Assembly: GCF_001879715.1 (NCBI RefSeq)
Contig: NZ_MNBW01000005.1
Location: forward strand, 186,001 to 250,000
Origin: Nioella nitratireducens
Lineage (GTDB): Bacteria; Pseudomonadota; Alphaproteobacteria; Rhodobacterales; Rhodobacteraceae
DNA: 64,000 bases
Reading direction: 5' to 3'
Shown here: positions 10,358 through 19,753 of the stretch, piece by piece
How positions within the stretch are numbered: position 1 is the first letter of the stretch
Layout: each line of letters opens with the position of its first letter
The notes under the pieces: model-generated
Database searches by the model: none
The model's input: the letters and a program-made list of their open reading frames with translations, nothing else
Told to the model about the DNA's origin: nothing
Position numbers and translations under genes: made by a program

Positions 10358-11962
10358 ATGAAACTCACATCCAAGGTGATTACAGGCTCCGAAGACTTCG
10401 CGGCCAATCGCGCGGCGCATCTCGATGCGCTCTCGGTGGTGCGCGAGGCGGCGGAAGCGGCCCGTTTGGGCGGCGGCGAAAAATCCCGCGCGCGGCATGA
10501 GGCGCGTGGCAAGATGCTGCCACGGCGGCGGGTGGCGAACCTGCTCGATCCCGGCTCGCCATTTCTGGAGGTGGGCGCGACGGCGGGGCATGGCATGTAT
10601 GACGGCGCGTCCCCCGGCGGCGGGGCGATTGCCGGGATCGGCCGGGTTCATGGGCAGGAGGTCATGGTTGTCTGCAACGACGCCACGGTGAAGGGCGGCA
10701 CCTATTACCCGATTACCGTCAAGAAACACCTGCGCGCGCAGGAGATCGCGGAAACGAACAACCTTCCTTGCATCTATCTGGTGGACAGTGGCGGGGCGAA
10801 CCTGCCGCAGCAGGACGAGGTTTTCCCTGACCGTGACCATTTCGGGCGCATTTTCTACAATCAGGCCCGGATGAGCGCCAAGGGAATCCCGCAGATTGCC
10901 GTGGTGATGGGGTCTTGTACGGCGGGCGGGGCCTACGTTCCGGCGATGTCGGACGTGACCATCATCGTGAAGGAACAGGGGACGATCTTCCTGGCCGGGC
11001 CGCCGTTGGTCAAGGCCGCGACGGGCGAGGTCGTGACCGCAGAGGATCTGGGCGGTGGCGATGTGCATACGCGCCTGTCGGGGGTGGCGGACTATCTGGC
11101 CGAGGATGACACCCATGCGCTGGCGCTTGCCCGCCGGGCGGTGGCGGGGCTGAACCGGGCCAAACCGGCCACGGTGCAGTGGCAAACCCCGGAAGACCCG
11201 GCCTACGACCCTGAGGAAATCCTCGGCGCGGTCCCGGCCGATCTGCGCACGCCCTACGACATCCGCGAGGTCATCGCGCGCACCGTGGACGGCAGTCGGT
11301 TCGACGAATTCAAGCCGCGCTTTGGCGAAACCATCGTGACCGGCTTTGCCCACGTGATGGGATGCCCGGTGGGGATCGTCGCCAATAATGGCGTGCTCTT
11401 CTCGGAAGCCGCACAGAAAGCGGCGCATTTCGTGGAGCTATGTTCGCAGCGCAACATCCCGCTCGTGTTCCTGCAAAACATCACCGGCTTCATGGTCGGG
11501 CGGAAATACGAAAACGAGGGCATCGCGCGCCACGGCGCCAAGATGGTGACGGCGGTGGCCACGACGAACGTGCCCAAGATCACCATGTTGGTGGGCGGCT
11601 CTTTCGGGGCTGGCAACTATGGCATGGCGGGGCGGGCCTATTCGCCCCGGTTCCTGTGGACATGGCCCAACAGCCGGATTTCCGTGATGGGCGGGGCGCA
11701 GGCAGCGGGGGTTCTGGCCACCGTCAAGCGCGACGCGATAGAGCGCGGGGGCGGCACATGGTCGGCCGAGGACGAGGCCGCGTTCAAGCAACCCACCATC
11801 GACATGTTCGAGGAACAGTCGCACCCGCTCTATGCCTCGGCGCGGCTGTGGGATGACGGGATCATCGACCCGCGCAAGACCCGTGAGACGCTGTTCCTGT
11901 CGCTGTCTGCGGCGCTGAACGCCCCCATCGAAGAAACGCGCTTTGGCGTGTTCCGGATGTGA
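10358..11962 (+). CDS. mccB: Methylcrotonyl-CoA carboxylase, carboxyltransferase (beta) subunit
   Basis: Transfers carboxyl from biotin to 3-methylcrotonyl-CoA, forming 3-methylglutaconyl-CoA. The 534-residue protein matches the family's length and has paired crotonase-like carboxyltransferase halves, including [16 protein letters not shown], a [14 protein letters not shown] acyl-CoA region, and [11 protein letters not shown] with [11 protein letters not shown] in the second half. It follows ivd and precedes an ASCH-domain gene that separates it from the biotin-carrying alpha subunit. A propionyl-CoA carboxylase is less likely given ivd, the HMG-CoA lyase and the hydratase in the same operon. 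Confidence 0.95.
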   Translation: MKLTSKVITGSEDFAANRAAHLDALSVVREAAEAARLGGGEKSRARHEARGKMLPRRRVANLLDPGSPFLEVGATAGHGMYDGASPGGGAIAGIGRVHGQEVMVVCNDATVKGGTYYPITVKKHLRAQEIAETNNLPCIYLVDSGGANLPQQDEVFPDRDHFGRIFYNQARMSAKGIPQIAVVMGSCTAGGAYVPAMSDVTIIVKEQGTIFLAGPPLVKAATGEVVTAEDLGGGDVHTRLSGVADYLAEDDTHALALARRAVAGLNRAKPATVQWQTPEDPAYDPEEILGAVPADLRTPYDIREVIARTVDGSRFDEFKPRFGETIVTGFAHVMGCPVGIVANNGVLFSEAAQKAAHFVELCSQRNIPLVFLQNITGFMVGRKYENEGIARHGAKMVTAVATTNVPKITMLVGGSFGAGNYGMAGRAYSPRFLWTWPNSRISVMGGAQAAGVLATVKRDAIERGGGTWSAEDEAAFKQPTIDMFEEQSHPLYASARLWDDGIIDPRKTRETLFLSLSAALNAPIEETRFGVFRM

Positions 11963-11969
11963 GGCGGTC

Positions 11970-12389
11970 ATGACCAGCAAAACCCTGCAAGAGATCATCG
12001 ACGCCAATCCCGAAGCCGAAACCTTCCGCTTTGGCGACAATGCAGAGCTCTGCGCCCAGATCGTGGCGCTGGTGCGGGCAGGCAAGAAGACAGCCACCTG
12101 CGAGGCGATGCGCGCCTATACCAAAGAGGGCGACGCCCTGCCGGTCGTTGGCCGACGGGATGTGGCGCTCAACTGGGACGGCACCCCCGCGATGATGTTG
12201 GAAACAGTGGAAGTAACCACCCGACGGTTCGACGAGATGGATGAAGAGTTCGTGGCCGCCCAGGGGGAATTCCGCGACCTCGCCCACTGGCGCAAGGGAT
12301 ACCGCGCCTATTTTGCCCGATCCGGTGGCTTTTCGGAGGACATGGAAATCATGTGCGAACGGTTCCGCATGGTAGAGGATTACGCATGA
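11970..12389 (+). CDS. ASCH domain-containing protein
   Basis: A 139-residue protein resembling the ASCH (PUA-like beta-barrel) family: GKKTATCEAMRAYTKEGDALPVVGRRDVALNWDGTPA contains the characteristic lysine/threonine region and barrel strands (ranges: about residues 38-75), and ends with AHWRKGYRAYFARSGGF. Some ASCH proteins bind RNA and some hydrolyse N4-acetylcytidine, so it may be an amidohydrolase or a nucleic-acid-binding protein. It begins 7 bp after mccB, and its stop overlaps the mccA start, so it is translated in the leucine operon. No link to leucine catabolism is known to me. The in-frame frame extends upstream to 11943, but the ATG at 11970 fits operon spacing better. Confidence 0.78.
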   Translation: MTSKTLQEIIDANPEAETFRFGDNAELCAQIVALVRAGKKTATCEAMRAYTKEGDALPVVGRRDVALNWDGTPAMMLETVEVTTRRFDEMDEEFVAAQGEFRDLAHWRKGYRAYFARSGGFSEDMEIMCERFRMVEDYA

Positions 12390-14329
12390 TGTTCACAAAG
12401 ATCCTGATTGCAAACCGGGGCGAGATTGCCTGCCGCGTGATCGAAAGCGCCCGCGCCATGGGGGTGCGCACGGTCGCGGTCTATTCAGACGCGGATGCCG
12501 GGGCGCGCCATGTGGCGATGGCGGATGAGGCGGTGCATATCGGCGGGCCTGCGCCTGCCGACAGCTATCTGAAAGGCGATGTGATCATCGCGGCGGCAGA
12601 GGCCACGGGGGCCGAGGCGATCCATCCGGGCTATGGCTTCCTGTCGGAAAACCCCGATTTCGTGGATGCGGTCGAGGCGGCGGGGCTGACCTTCATCGGG
12701 CCGTCCGCCGATGCCATCCGCAAGATGGGCCTCAAGGACGCCGCCAAGGCATTGATGGAAAAGGCGGGCGTTCCCGTCGTGCCGGGCTATCACGGGCAGA
12801 ACCAGGACCCCGAGCATCTGGCGGGAGCGGCCGACACCATCGGCTACCCTGTGCTGATCAAGGCTGTTGCGGGCGGTGGCGGCAAGGGGATGCGCAAGGT
12901 CGAAGACCCGGCGCAGTTCATGGACGCATTGGCCAGTGCCAAGGGCGAGGCCAAGACCGCGTTTGGCAACGACGCCGTGCTGATCGAGAAATTCGTCCAG
13001 CAGCCACGCCATATCGAGGTGCAGGTCTTTGGCGACGGCACCACAGCGGTGCATCTGTTCGAGCGGGACTGCTCGTTGCAGCGCCGCCACCAGAAGGTGA
13101 TCGAAGAGGCCCCGGCCCCCGGCATGACCGCCGAGATGCGGGCGGCGATGGGGCAGGCTGGGGTGCGCGCGGCCGAGGCGATCGGCTACAAGGGCGCGGG
13201 CACGGTGGAATTCATCGTCGATGGGTCCGAGGGCCTGCGAACCGAAGGGTTCTGGTTCATGGAAATGAACACGCGCTTGCAGGTCGAACACCCGGTGACC
13301 GAGGCGATCACCGGTGTCGATCTGGTCGAGTGGCAATTGCGCGTCGCGGCAGGCGAACGTCTGCCCAAGCAGCAGGAGGAATTGACCATCACCGGTCATG
13401 CGTTCGAGGCGCGGCTATACGCCGAGGACGTGCCAAAGGGCTTCTTGCCTGCGACCGGCACGCTGGCGCATCTGCGTTTCCCCGATCACGCGCGGGCCGA
13501 TACCGGGGTGCGCCCCGGCGATACGATCAGCCCTTGGTATGATCCGATGATTTCCAAGCTTATCGTCCACGGGCCGACCCGTGCGGTGGCGTTGAAGCGG
13601 CTCGACCGGGCGCTGGCGGGCACGCAAGTGGCGGGATCGGTGACGAACCTTGCCTTCCTGCGCGCCTTGGCCGGACATCAGGGCTTTGCGGCGGGTGATG
13701 TCGATACCGGCCTGATCGACCGCGATCTGGACGTGCTGGCGGCCGAACCGCAAGCGGATAGCCGGGTCATGGCACTGGCCGCGCTCGGGTCTCTCGGGTT
13801 GCACCAAGAGGGTGACGCGTTGCAGGGGTTCTCGCTCTGGGTGCCGCTGCATCAGGCGGCCCTGTTCGAGCACAAGGGCACCCGTCACGCGGCAACGGTC
13901 GAAACACTTGGTCCCGGCCGGTTCCGGGTCGAGGTGGCGGGTGCGCAGCACGATGTCGCGCGGGACGGGCCGCGTTGGCGACTTGATGGTGCGCCCTTCG
14001 CGGCCGAGGTCGTGGTCCATGCGGCGGGCGTGTCTGTCTTTTGCGGGCATGGGTTTGCCTTCGATCCGATTGATCCGTTGGACGTGGCAGCCGATGCAGG
14101 TGCGGCAGCCGGGGTGATCGAAGCGCCGATGCCGGGATTGGTGAAAGCGGTCTTCGTCGAGCAGGGTCAGACGGTCAGCGCGGGCGACCGGCTGGCCATT
14201 CTGGAAGCGATGAAGATGGAACACACGCTGAGCGCGGGCCGCGATGGCGTGGTTGCAGAGGTCCTGGCCTTTGCAGGGTCGCAAGTGGAAGCGGGCGCGC
14301 CGCTGATCAAACTGGAAGACGAGGAATGA
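12386..14329 (+). CDS. mccA: Methylcrotonyl-CoA carboxylase, biotin-containing (alpha) subunit
   Basis: ATP-dependent carboxylation of biotin for the MccB partner. The 647-residue protein begins MMFTKILIANRGEIACRV. It has the biotin carboxylase ATP-grasp domain with GGGGKGMR near residue 167, then EMNTRLQVEHPVTE, and a C-terminal biotinyl domain with EAMKMEHTL in which K610 carries biotin. The start ATG overlaps the ASCH gene's TGA, and the stop overlaps the GST start (ATGA), indicating coupled translation. birA in this window (40373) encodes the ligase that would attach the biotin. Confidence 0.95.
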   Translation: MMFTKILIANRGEIACRVIESARAMGVRTVAVYSDADAGARHVAMADEAVHIGGPAPADSYLKGDVIIAAAEATGAEAIHPGYGFLSENPDFVDAVEAAGLTFIGPSADAIRKMGLKDAAKALMEKAGVPVVPGYHGQNQDPEHLAGAADTIGYPVLIKAVAGGGGKGMRKVEDPAQFMDALASAKGEAKTAFGNDAVLIEKFVQQPRHIEVQVFGDGTTAVHLFERDCSLQRRHQKVIEEAPAPGMTAEMRAAMGQAGVRAAEAIGYKGAGTVEFIVDGSEGLRTEGFWFMEMNTRLQVEHPVTEAITGVDLVEWQLRVAAGERLPKQQEELTITGHAFEARLYAEDVPKGFLPATGTLAHLRFPDHARADTGVRPGDTISPWYDPMISKLIVHGPTRAVALKRLDRALAGTQVAGSVTNLAFLRALAGHQGFAAGDVDTGLIDRDLDVLAAEPQADSRVMALAALGSLGLHQEGDALQGFSLWVPLHQAALFEHKGTRHAATVETLGPGRFRVEVAGAQHDVARDGPRWRLDGAPFAAEVVVHAAGVSVFCGHGFAFDPIDPLDVAADAGAAAGVIEAPMPGLVKAVFVEQGQTVSAGDRLAILEAMKMEHTLSAGRDGVVAEVLAFAGSQVEAGAPLIKLEDEE

Positions 14330-14994
14330 TCCGGCTGCACCACGTCCCCGAAAGCCGCTCGATGCGCGCGCTGTGGCTGCTGCATGAACTGGGTGTGCCG
14401 TTCGAACTGCGGGTCTGGCCCTTTGACAAGAGTCTGCGCTCCGAGGACTACCTCGCCCTCAACCCGGCGGGTCGGGTGCCGGCGCTGGAAATCGGTGGCG
14501 AACGGCTGTGGGAATCGGGTGCGATCACCGAGGTGCTGTGTGAACGCTTTCCAGAATCCGGGCTGGGGCGCGCGCCGACCGACCCCGAGCGGGCGCAATG
14601 GTTGATCTGGGTTCATTTTTCCGAAACCATCAGCCAGCACGCGGCGGCTTTGACACAACAGCATATCGCGCTTTACGACGACACGATGCGCAGCCCGGTG
14701 GTTATGAAGATCGAGGCCAAGCGGCTGGAAAAATGCTACGCCGCCGTCGAGGCGCAATTGCAAGGGCGGGACTACCTGTTGGAGGGCGGCTTTTCGGCGG
14801 CGGATATCTCGGTCGGGCAGGCGATCTACATGGCTCGTCACTTCGCCCGGATCGACCCGTTCGCGGCGCTGTCCGCATGGTATGCGCGGATCACCAGCCG
14901 CCCCGGCTTCGTCGCGTCGCGGCCCAACGAAGCGCAGCAAAAGCTCTACCAAAAGGCGTTCTATCCGCCGTTGGAGACCGAGAAAGGAGCCTGA
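14326..14994 (+). CDS. Glutathione S-transferase family protein
   Basis: A 222-residue two-domain GST: an N-terminal thioredoxin-like half (MIRLHHVPESRSMRALWLLHE, with NPAGRVPALE and WESGAI contacting glutathione) and a helical C-terminal half with the N-capping motif around FSAADISVGQ. The start overlaps the mccA stop by four bases. GSTs are sometimes carried in catabolic operons for detoxifying reactive acyl intermediates, but the real substrate here is unknown. Confidence 0.88.
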   Translation: MIRLHHVPESRSMRALWLLHELGVPFELRVWPFDKSLRSEDYLALNPAGRVPALEIGGERLWESGAITEVLCERFPESGLGRAPTDPERAQWLIWVHFSETISQHAAALTQQHIALYDDTMRSPVVMKIEAKRLEKCYAAVEAQLQGRDYLLEGGFSAADISVGQAIYMARHFARIDPFAALSAWYARITSRPGFVASRPNEAQQKLYQKAFYPPLETEKGA

Positions 14995-14996
14995 GA

Positions 14997-15293
14997 ATGG
15001 CCGACCCACTGCATGTTATCGCCCGGATCAAGGCAGCGCCGGACACGTTGGACGACCTGATCGCCTCGATGCGGATCATGGTCGAGGAGGTTCGGCAGGA
15101 ACCGGGCTGCCTGCGCTATGACCTGACCCAATCGCAGGACGATCCGACGGTTCTGGTCTTTGTCGAGGAATGGGCCAGCCGCGCGGCGTGGGAGGTTCAC
15201 ATGACCGCCCCTGCGTTGATGCGGCATCAGGAACGGACCCGCCCCGAGATGGTGCTGGATGCCGAGGTGCACGCCCTCGGCCAGATCGCGTGA
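14997..15293 (+). CDS. ABM-domain protein (antibiotic biosynthesis monooxygenase-like)
   Basis: A 98-residue dimeric ferredoxin-like (ABM) domain: HVIARIKAAP at the start, LRYDLTQSQDDP in the middle, FVEEWASRAAWEVH and the terminal HMTAP region. Small ABM proteins include quinol monooxygenases (YgiN-like) and heme-related enzymes, so catalysis is not assured. GAGCCTGAGA precedes the ATG, 2 bp after the GST stop. It sits between GST and HMG-CoA lyase in the same operon and could deal with a side product. Confidence 0.8.
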   Translation: MADPLHVIARIKAAPDTLDDLIASMRIMVEEVRQEPGCLRYDLTQSQDDPTVLVFVEEWASRAAWEVHMTAPALMRHQERTRPEMVLDAEVHALGQIA

Positions 15294-15298
15294 CGCCG

Positions 15299-16153
15299 AT
15301 GTCGAACCGCGTGGAAATCTTCGAAGTCGGCCCGCGCGACGGGTTGCAGAACGAAAAACGCCCGATCCCGACGGCCGAAAAAATCGCCCTGATCGACTGC
15401 CTCGGGCGGGCCGGGTTTCACCGGATCGAGGTGGCCAGTTTCGTAAGCCCCAAATGGGTGCCGCAGATGGCCGACAGCGCCGAGGTGCTGGCCGGGGTCC
15501 GCCGCGTGCCGGGCATATCCTATGCCGCGCTGACGCCGAACATGCAGGGCTATGACCGCGCCAAGGCCGCCAAGGCCGACGAAATTGCCATTTTCGCGTC
15601 GGCATCCGAGGGGTTTTCCAAGGCCAACCTCAACGCCTCGATCGAGGAAAGCATCACCCGCTTCGTGCCCGTGGCGCAAGCGGCCAAGGCCGATGGCATC
15701 CCGGTGCGCGGCTATATTTCCTGCGTGACCGACTGCCCCTTTGACGGGCCGACACCACCTGCCGAGGTGGCCCGCGTGGCATCGACCCTGCGCAATATGG
15801 GGTGCTATGAAATCTCTCTCGGGGACACCATCGGACAGGGGCGGCCCGAGACGGTCGACACCATGCTGGCCGCCGTGCTGGAGGCATGTGCGCCCGAGGA
15901 ATTGGCCGGCCATTTCCACGACACGGCGGGCCGCGCACTGGCCAATATCGAGGTGTCGCTGGCCCGTGGCCTTCGGGTCTTTGACGCCGCCGTGGGCGGT
16001 CTTGGCGGCTGTCCCTATGCGCCGGGGGCGGCGGGCAATGTCGCCACCGAGGCCGTGGCCGCCCGCCTTGTCGAGTGGGGGTATGAAACAGGTCTGGATT
16101 TGGACGTGATCGCCGAGGCCGCCGCGATGGCCCGCGCGATGAGGGAGGGATGA
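15299..16153 (+). CDS. mvaB: Hydroxymethylglutaryl-CoA lyase
   Basis: Cleaves 3-hydroxy-3-methylglutaryl-CoA to acetoacetate and acetyl-CoA, the last leucine degradation step. The 284-residue TIM barrel starts MSNRVEIFEVGPRDGLQNEK, with the metal-binding/catalytic R-D of GPRDGLQ near residues 12-13. It has CVTDCPFDG, GDTIGQG, the metal-binding HFHDTAG, and GLGGCPYAPGAAGNVATE containing the family's catalytic cysteine. An overlapping GTG at 15290 (GTGA with the preceding stop) could add three residues. The stop overlaps the hydratase start. Confidence 0.94.
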   Translation: MSNRVEIFEVGPRDGLQNEKRPIPTAEKIALIDCLGRAGFHRIEVASFVSPKWVPQMADSAEVLAGVRRVPGISYAALTPNMQGYDRAKAAKADEIAIFASASEGFSKANLNASIEESITRFVPVAQAAKADGIPVRGYISCVTDCPFDGPTPPAEVARVASTLRNMGCYEISLGDTIGQGRPETVDTMLAAVLEACAPEELAGHFHDTAGRALANIEVSLARGLRVFDAAVGGLGGCPYAPGAAGNVATEAVAARLVEWGYETGLDLDVIAEAAAMARAMREG

Positions 16154-16935
16154 TGGACACCATATCTATCGAGGTCGACGCGCGGGGCGTCGCCACGCTG
16201 ACGCTGGATCGGGCCGAGAAGCACAACGCGCTCTCGGCGGAAATGATCGCAGACCTGACAGAAGCGGCAGAGCGGTTGGGCAAAGACCCCGCGGTGCGTG
16301 TCGTGGTGCTGACCGGCAAGGGCAAGAGCTTTTGCGCCGGTGGGGATCTGGGCTGGATGAAGGAACAGATGGTCGCAGATGCAGCGACCCGTGCCGCCGA
16401 GGCCCGCAAGCTGGCTGAAATGCTGGGCGCGCTCGACCGGATGCCCAAGCCGCTGATCGGCAAGGTGCAGGGGCAGGCCTTTGGGGGCGGGATCGGCATG
16501 ATGTCGGTCTGTGACGTAGCCGTTGGCGTGGAAGGCGCCAAGTTCGGGCTGACGGAAACCCGGCTCGGGCTGATCCCCGCCACCATCGGTCCCTACGTGG
16601 TTGCCCGGATGGGCGCGGCGCGAGCGCGGCGGGTGTTCATGTCGGCGCGGATCTTTGTGGCAGACGAGGCCGTGGCGCTTGGATTGCTGGCCAAGGCGGT
16701 GCCTGCCGATGCGCTGGATGCGGCGGTCGAGGCCGAGGTGGTCCCCTACCTGTCCTGCGCGCCGGGGGCTGTGGCCCGCGCCAAGGCCTTGATTGCAAAG
16801 CTGGAACCGAGGGTGAATGACGCTGTTGTCGCCACGACGATCGACGCGCTGGTGGACGCGTGGGAAGGGGACGAGGCGCCCGAGGGGGTTGCGGCGTTTT
16901 TCGAAAAGCGAAAACCGATTTGGAGTGAAGGCTGA
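16150..16935 (+). CDS. Enoyl-CoA hydratase, probable methylglutaconyl-CoA hydratase
   Basis: A 261-residue crotonase-family protein with FCAGGDLGWMKEQM in the first half (oxyanion-hole glycines) and GQAFGGGIGMMSVCD followed by TETRLGLIPATIGPYVV containing the active-site Glu region. By context it hydrates 3-methylglutaconyl-CoA to HMG-CoA, the missing step between the carboxylase and lyase of this operon. It overlaps the lyase gene by four bases (ATGA) and appears to be the last pathway gene. General enoyl-CoA hydratase activity is the alternative. Confidence 0.88.
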   Translation: MMDTISIEVDARGVATLTLDRAEKHNALSAEMIADLTEAAERLGKDPAVRVVVLTGKGKSFCAGGDLGWMKEQMVADAATRAAEARKLAEMLGALDRMPKPLIGKVQGQAFGGGIGMMSVCDVAVGVEGAKFGLTETRLGLIPATIGPYVVARMGAARARRVFMSARIFVADEAVALGLLAKAVPADALDAAVEAEVVPYLSCAPGAVARAKALIAKLEPRVNDAVVATTIDALVDAWEGDEAPEGVAAFFEKRKPIWSEG

Positions 16936-17000
16936 GAGGCTTGCGTGTGCGGGGGAACTGGCGTTTGCTGGCGTCGGGGTGACAGACAGGAGGCCGCGCC

Positions 17001-17795
17001 GTGCCGATCACGATTACCGACGAGCAGATTGCGGATTATGCCCGCGACGGGGCCGTTCTGATCAAGGGGCTGTTTGCCGATCACGTCGAGACATTGCGCG
17101 CAGGCGTGGCGCGCAACATGGCCGCGCCGGGGCCGTATGCGGCCGAAAACCTGCAAGCGGGCGAAGGCGGGCGGTTCTTTGATGACTATTGCAACTGGAC
17201 CCGAATCCCAGAGTTCGAAGAGGTGATCCGCAGCTCGGACGCGGCGCGGGCGGCGGGCGCGTTGATGCGGTCGAACGGGGTGCAGATCTTTCATGATCAT
17301 GTGCTGGTGAAAGAGCCGGGCACCTCCAAGAAAACCCCGTGGCATCAGGATGGGCCGTATTATTTTGTCGATGGAAGTCAAACGCTTAGCTTTTGGTCGC
17401 CGCTCGATCCCGTCACCGACGCCACGCTGCGGATCGTGGCCGGATCGCATCGGTGGCCCAAGCCGGTGCTGCCGACGCGCTGGCTGAAGGAGGACGCGTT
17501 CTATGCCGATGAGGACAGCTATATCCCGGTGCCAGACCCCGACGCCGAAGGCATGGACGTTCTGGAATGGGAGATGGCGCCCGGCGACGCGGTGGCCTTT
17601 GATTTCAGGGCCTTGCACGGTGCGCGCGGCAATGTGAGCGCCCGGCGGCGGCGAGCGTTTTCGGTGCGGTTCGTCGGCGATGACGCGCGTTATGTCGAAC
17701 GGCCGGGGCCGACCTCTCCACCCTTTCCGGGGCATGACATGGTGCCGGGACAACGGCTGCGAGAGGACTGGTTTCCGGTGGTTTGGCGCCGCTGA
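17001..17795 (+). CDS. Phytanoyl-CoA dioxygenase family protein (Fe(II)/2-oxoglutarate oxygenase)
   Basis: A 264-residue PhyH-type double-stranded beta-helix oxygenase. The iron triad is visible as H115 and D117 in TPWHQDGPYY and H206 in RALHGARGN, with R217-R218 region (RRRRAFSVRF) downstream supplying the 2-oxoglutarate arginine. The GTG start is supported by a CAGGAGG just upstream and lies 65 bp after the hydratase, so it may be transcribed with the leucine operon. Substrate unknown; family members hydroxylate branched fatty acyl-CoAs, ectoine and many small molecules. Confidence 0.86.
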   Translation: MPITITDEQIADYARDGAVLIKGLFADHVETLRAGVARNMAAPGPYAAENLQAGEGGRFFDDYCNWTRIPEFEEVIRSSDAARAAGALMRSNGVQIFHDHVLVKEPGTSKKTPWHQDGPYYFVDGSQTLSFWSPLDPVTDATLRIVAGSHRWPKPVLPTRWLKEDAFYADEDSYIPVPDPDAEGMDVLEWEMAPGDAVAFDFRALHGARGNVSARRRRAFSVRFVGDDARYVERPGPTSPPFPGHDMVPGQRLREDWFPVVWRR

Positions 17796-17821
17796 CGGCG
17801 CGGCAAATCAGGGCGGCACCC

Positions 17822-17862
17822 TGCGTACACCCCCGGTACACCCCCTGTGCACCCCCCGTACA
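17822..17862 (+). repeat. C-rich 41-bp repeat, copy 1
   Basis: Built of units near 11 bp (GTACACCCCCG, GTACACCCCCT, GTGCACCCCCC, then GTACA). It is identical to 61331-61372 apart from one C, and weaker similarity continues about ten bases to the left. It lies 27 bp after the dioxygenase stop and upstream of the nuo promoter. Confidence 0.85.
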
Positions 17863-18095
17863 GACGCGGCGACGGGCACACGCCGTTTGGGCACAGATGT
17901 GCGCCAATTTCGGCAGCTCTGTGCAAAAATGGCGAGTCTCGCGGGGCTGATCCGGGGGGACGCCCGCGCCGCCCCGATTGCGGGTGCGACCGGACGCCGG
18001 GACCAAAACCGCCCCGGACTTGGGCAAGTGGGCGACCGCGCCCGGCCTGCGGTGATTTTTCCCGGTCCAAGCGCATCTGACGCGCCCGGCCTCGG

Positions 18096-18124
18096 TTGAC
18101 CCCCGCGCGGCACGGGCCTAAACA
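18096..18124 (+). promoter_or_regulatory. Probable sigma-70 promoter of the nuo cluster
   Basis: TTGACC (18096-18101) is separated by exactly 17 bp from TAAACA (18119-18124), 86 bp upstream of the nuoA start. It is the best promoter match in the spacer. Confidence 0.55.
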
Positions 18125-18209
18125 GCGGACAGACCCCGCGCGTGGTGACAGGCGTGGAATAGCAGATGCGCCGGTATCCCCCGACGCAAGCGAGCCGAAG
18201 GAGCCAGCC

Positions 18210-18575
18210 TTGGAAGACCTGCTCAGGGATTATGCGCCCGTTCTGATCTTTCTCGCCCTAGCCATCGGGCTTGGGATCGTTCTTATCCTTGCCGCCGTCA
18301 TTCTGGCGGTCCGCAACCCGGACCCGGAAAAGGTGTCGGCCTATGAATGCGGGTTCAACGCCTTTGACGATGCGCGGATGAAATTCGACGTGCGGTTCTA
18401 CCTCGTCTCGATCCTGTTCATCATCTTCGACCTTGAAATCGCGTTCCTGTTTCCTTGGGGCGTGGCCTTTCCGGAAATGTCGATGGTGGGCTTCTGGTCG
18501 ATGATGGTGTTCCTTGCAGTGCTGACCATCGGCTTTGCCTATGAATGGAAGAAAGGGGCCCTCGAATGGGAGTGA
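18210..18575 (+). CDS. nuoA: NADH-quinone oxidoreductase subunit A
   Basis: Membrane subunit of respiratory complex I. The 121-residue protein has three hydrophobic helices and the conserved [20 protein letters not shown] loop with [14 protein letters not shown]. The start is taken as TTG at 18210 (giving [12 protein letters not shown]), preceded by AAGGAGCC; this yields the family's normal length, whereas the frame is open back to 18096 without an ATG. First gene of the nuo set and overlapping nuoB by ten bases. Confidence 0.94.
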   Translation: MEDLLRDYAPVLIFLALAIGLGIVLILAAVILAVRNPDPEKVSAYECGFNAFDDARMKFDVRFYLVSILFIIFDLEIAFLFPWGVAFPEMSMVGFWSMMVFLAVLTIGFAYEWKKGALEWE

Positions 18576-19099
18576 TGACAGGTGCCAACACCGCTGGTGT
18601 GGACAAGGACGTTGCCACCCAAGCCCTGAACGCCGAGCTTCAGGACAAGGGGTTTCTGCTGACCACGGCGGATGACCTGATCAATTGGGCGCGCACCGGC
18701 AGCCTGCACTGGATGACCTTCGGTCTGGCCTGCTGCGCGGTCGAGATGATGCACACTTCGATGCCGCGCTATGACGCCGAGCGGTTCGGGATCGCGCCCC
18801 GCGCCTCGCCGCGTCAGTCGGACGTGATGATCGTGGCCGGCACCCTGACCAACAAGATGGCGCCGGCGCTGCGCAAGGTCTACGACCAGATGCCCGAGCC
18901 GCGCTATGTGATCTCGATGGGGTCGTGCGCCAATGGCGGCGGCTATTACCACTACAGCTATTCCGTGGTGCGCGGCTGTGACCGGATCGTGCCGGTCGAC
19001 CTGTATGTGCCCGGCTGCCCGCCGACGGCAGAGGCGCTGCTTTACGGCCTGTTGCAACTGCAACGCAAGATCCGCCGCACCGGCACCATTACCCGTTAA
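18566..19099 (+). CDS. nuoB: NADH-quinone oxidoreductase subunit B
   Basis: Carries the N2 iron-sulfur cluster at the quinone site. In the 177-residue protein the four ligands are visible: the paired cysteines in LACCAVEMM, one in GSCANGGG, and one in [14 protein letters not shown]. Start ATG at 18566 ([12 protein letters not shown]) overlaps the end of nuoA; a frame to 18545 adds seven residues without support. Normal length and order for complex I. Confidence 0.96.
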   Translation: MGVMTGANTAGVDKDVATQALNAELQDKGFLLTTADDLINWARTGSLHWMTFGLACCAVEMMHTSMPRYDAERFGIAPRASPRQSDVMIVAGTLTNKMAPALRKVYDQMPEPRYVISMGSCANGGGYYHYSYSVVRGCDRIVPVDLYVPGCPPTAEALLYGLLQLQRKIRRTGTITR

Positions 19100-19130
19100 G
19101 CGCCGTTCGCGCTGACCGAGGAGACGACGC

Positions 19131-19745
19131 ATGAGCGACACCGCCCTGTCCGACCTGGCCGAGACCATCACCCTGAAGCAGGGCGATGCCGTGGTGGCCA
19201 CCGAGATCGCCCATGGCGAGTTGACCGTGGAGATCACCCTGGCCTCGGTGCCGGGCTTCATGGAGTTTCTGAAGACCGACGTGGCCTGCAAGTTTTCGAC
19301 GCTGGTGGACATCACCGCCGTCGATTACCCGAGCCGCGAAAAGCGCTTCGACCTGGTCTGGCACTTCCTGTCGATGTACCAAAACCAGCGCATCCGGGTG
19401 AAGACCCGCCTGCGCGAAGACGAGATGGTGCCGTCGATCACCGGCGTCTATCCGGCGGCCAACTGGTTCGAGCGGGAAGTGTTCGACATGTACGGCATCC
19501 TGTTTTCCGGCCACCCGGACCTGCGCCGCATCCTGACCGACTACGGGTTCCGGGGCCATCCGCTGCGCAAGGATTTCCCGACCACGGGCTATACCGAGGT
19601 GCGCTATGACGAGGCGCTGAAGCGCGTGGTCTATGAGCCGGTGAAGCTGGTGCAGGAATACCGCCAGTTCGATTTCATGAGCCCGTGGGAAGGGGCCGAG
19701 TATATCCTGCCGGGCGACGAGAAACCCGAGGCCGCGAAAGGCTGA
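19131..19745 (+). CDS. nuoC: NADH-quinone oxidoreductase subunit C
   Basis: Hydrophilic 30-kDa-type subunit of the peripheral arm. The 204-residue protein contains [19 protein letters not shown] and the signature [20 protein letters not shown] followed by [23 protein letters not shown] precedes the ATG. It is a separate gene, not fused to nuoD, and is followed by an unrelated sulfotransferase gene before nuoD. Confidence 0.96.
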   Translation: MSDTALSDLAETITLKQGDAVVATEIAHGELTVEITLASVPGFMEFLKTDVACKFSTLVDITAVDYPSREKRFDLVWHFLSMYQNQRIRVKTRLREDEMVPSITGVYPAANWFEREVFDMYGILFSGHPDLRRILTDYGFRGHPLRKDFPTTGYTEVRYDEALKRVVYEPVKLVQEYRQFDFMSPWEGAEYILPGDEKPEAAKG

Positions 19746-19753
19746 ATGCGGCA

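Larger units (their letters stand above)
17796..18209 (+). other. Intergenic region upstream of the nuo cluster
   Basis: About 410 bp with no convincing ORF. It holds the C-rich repeat (17822-17862), an inverted repeat TTGG-GCACA / TGTGC-G-CCAA (17887-17907), and a promoter for nuoA. Confidence 0.6.
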
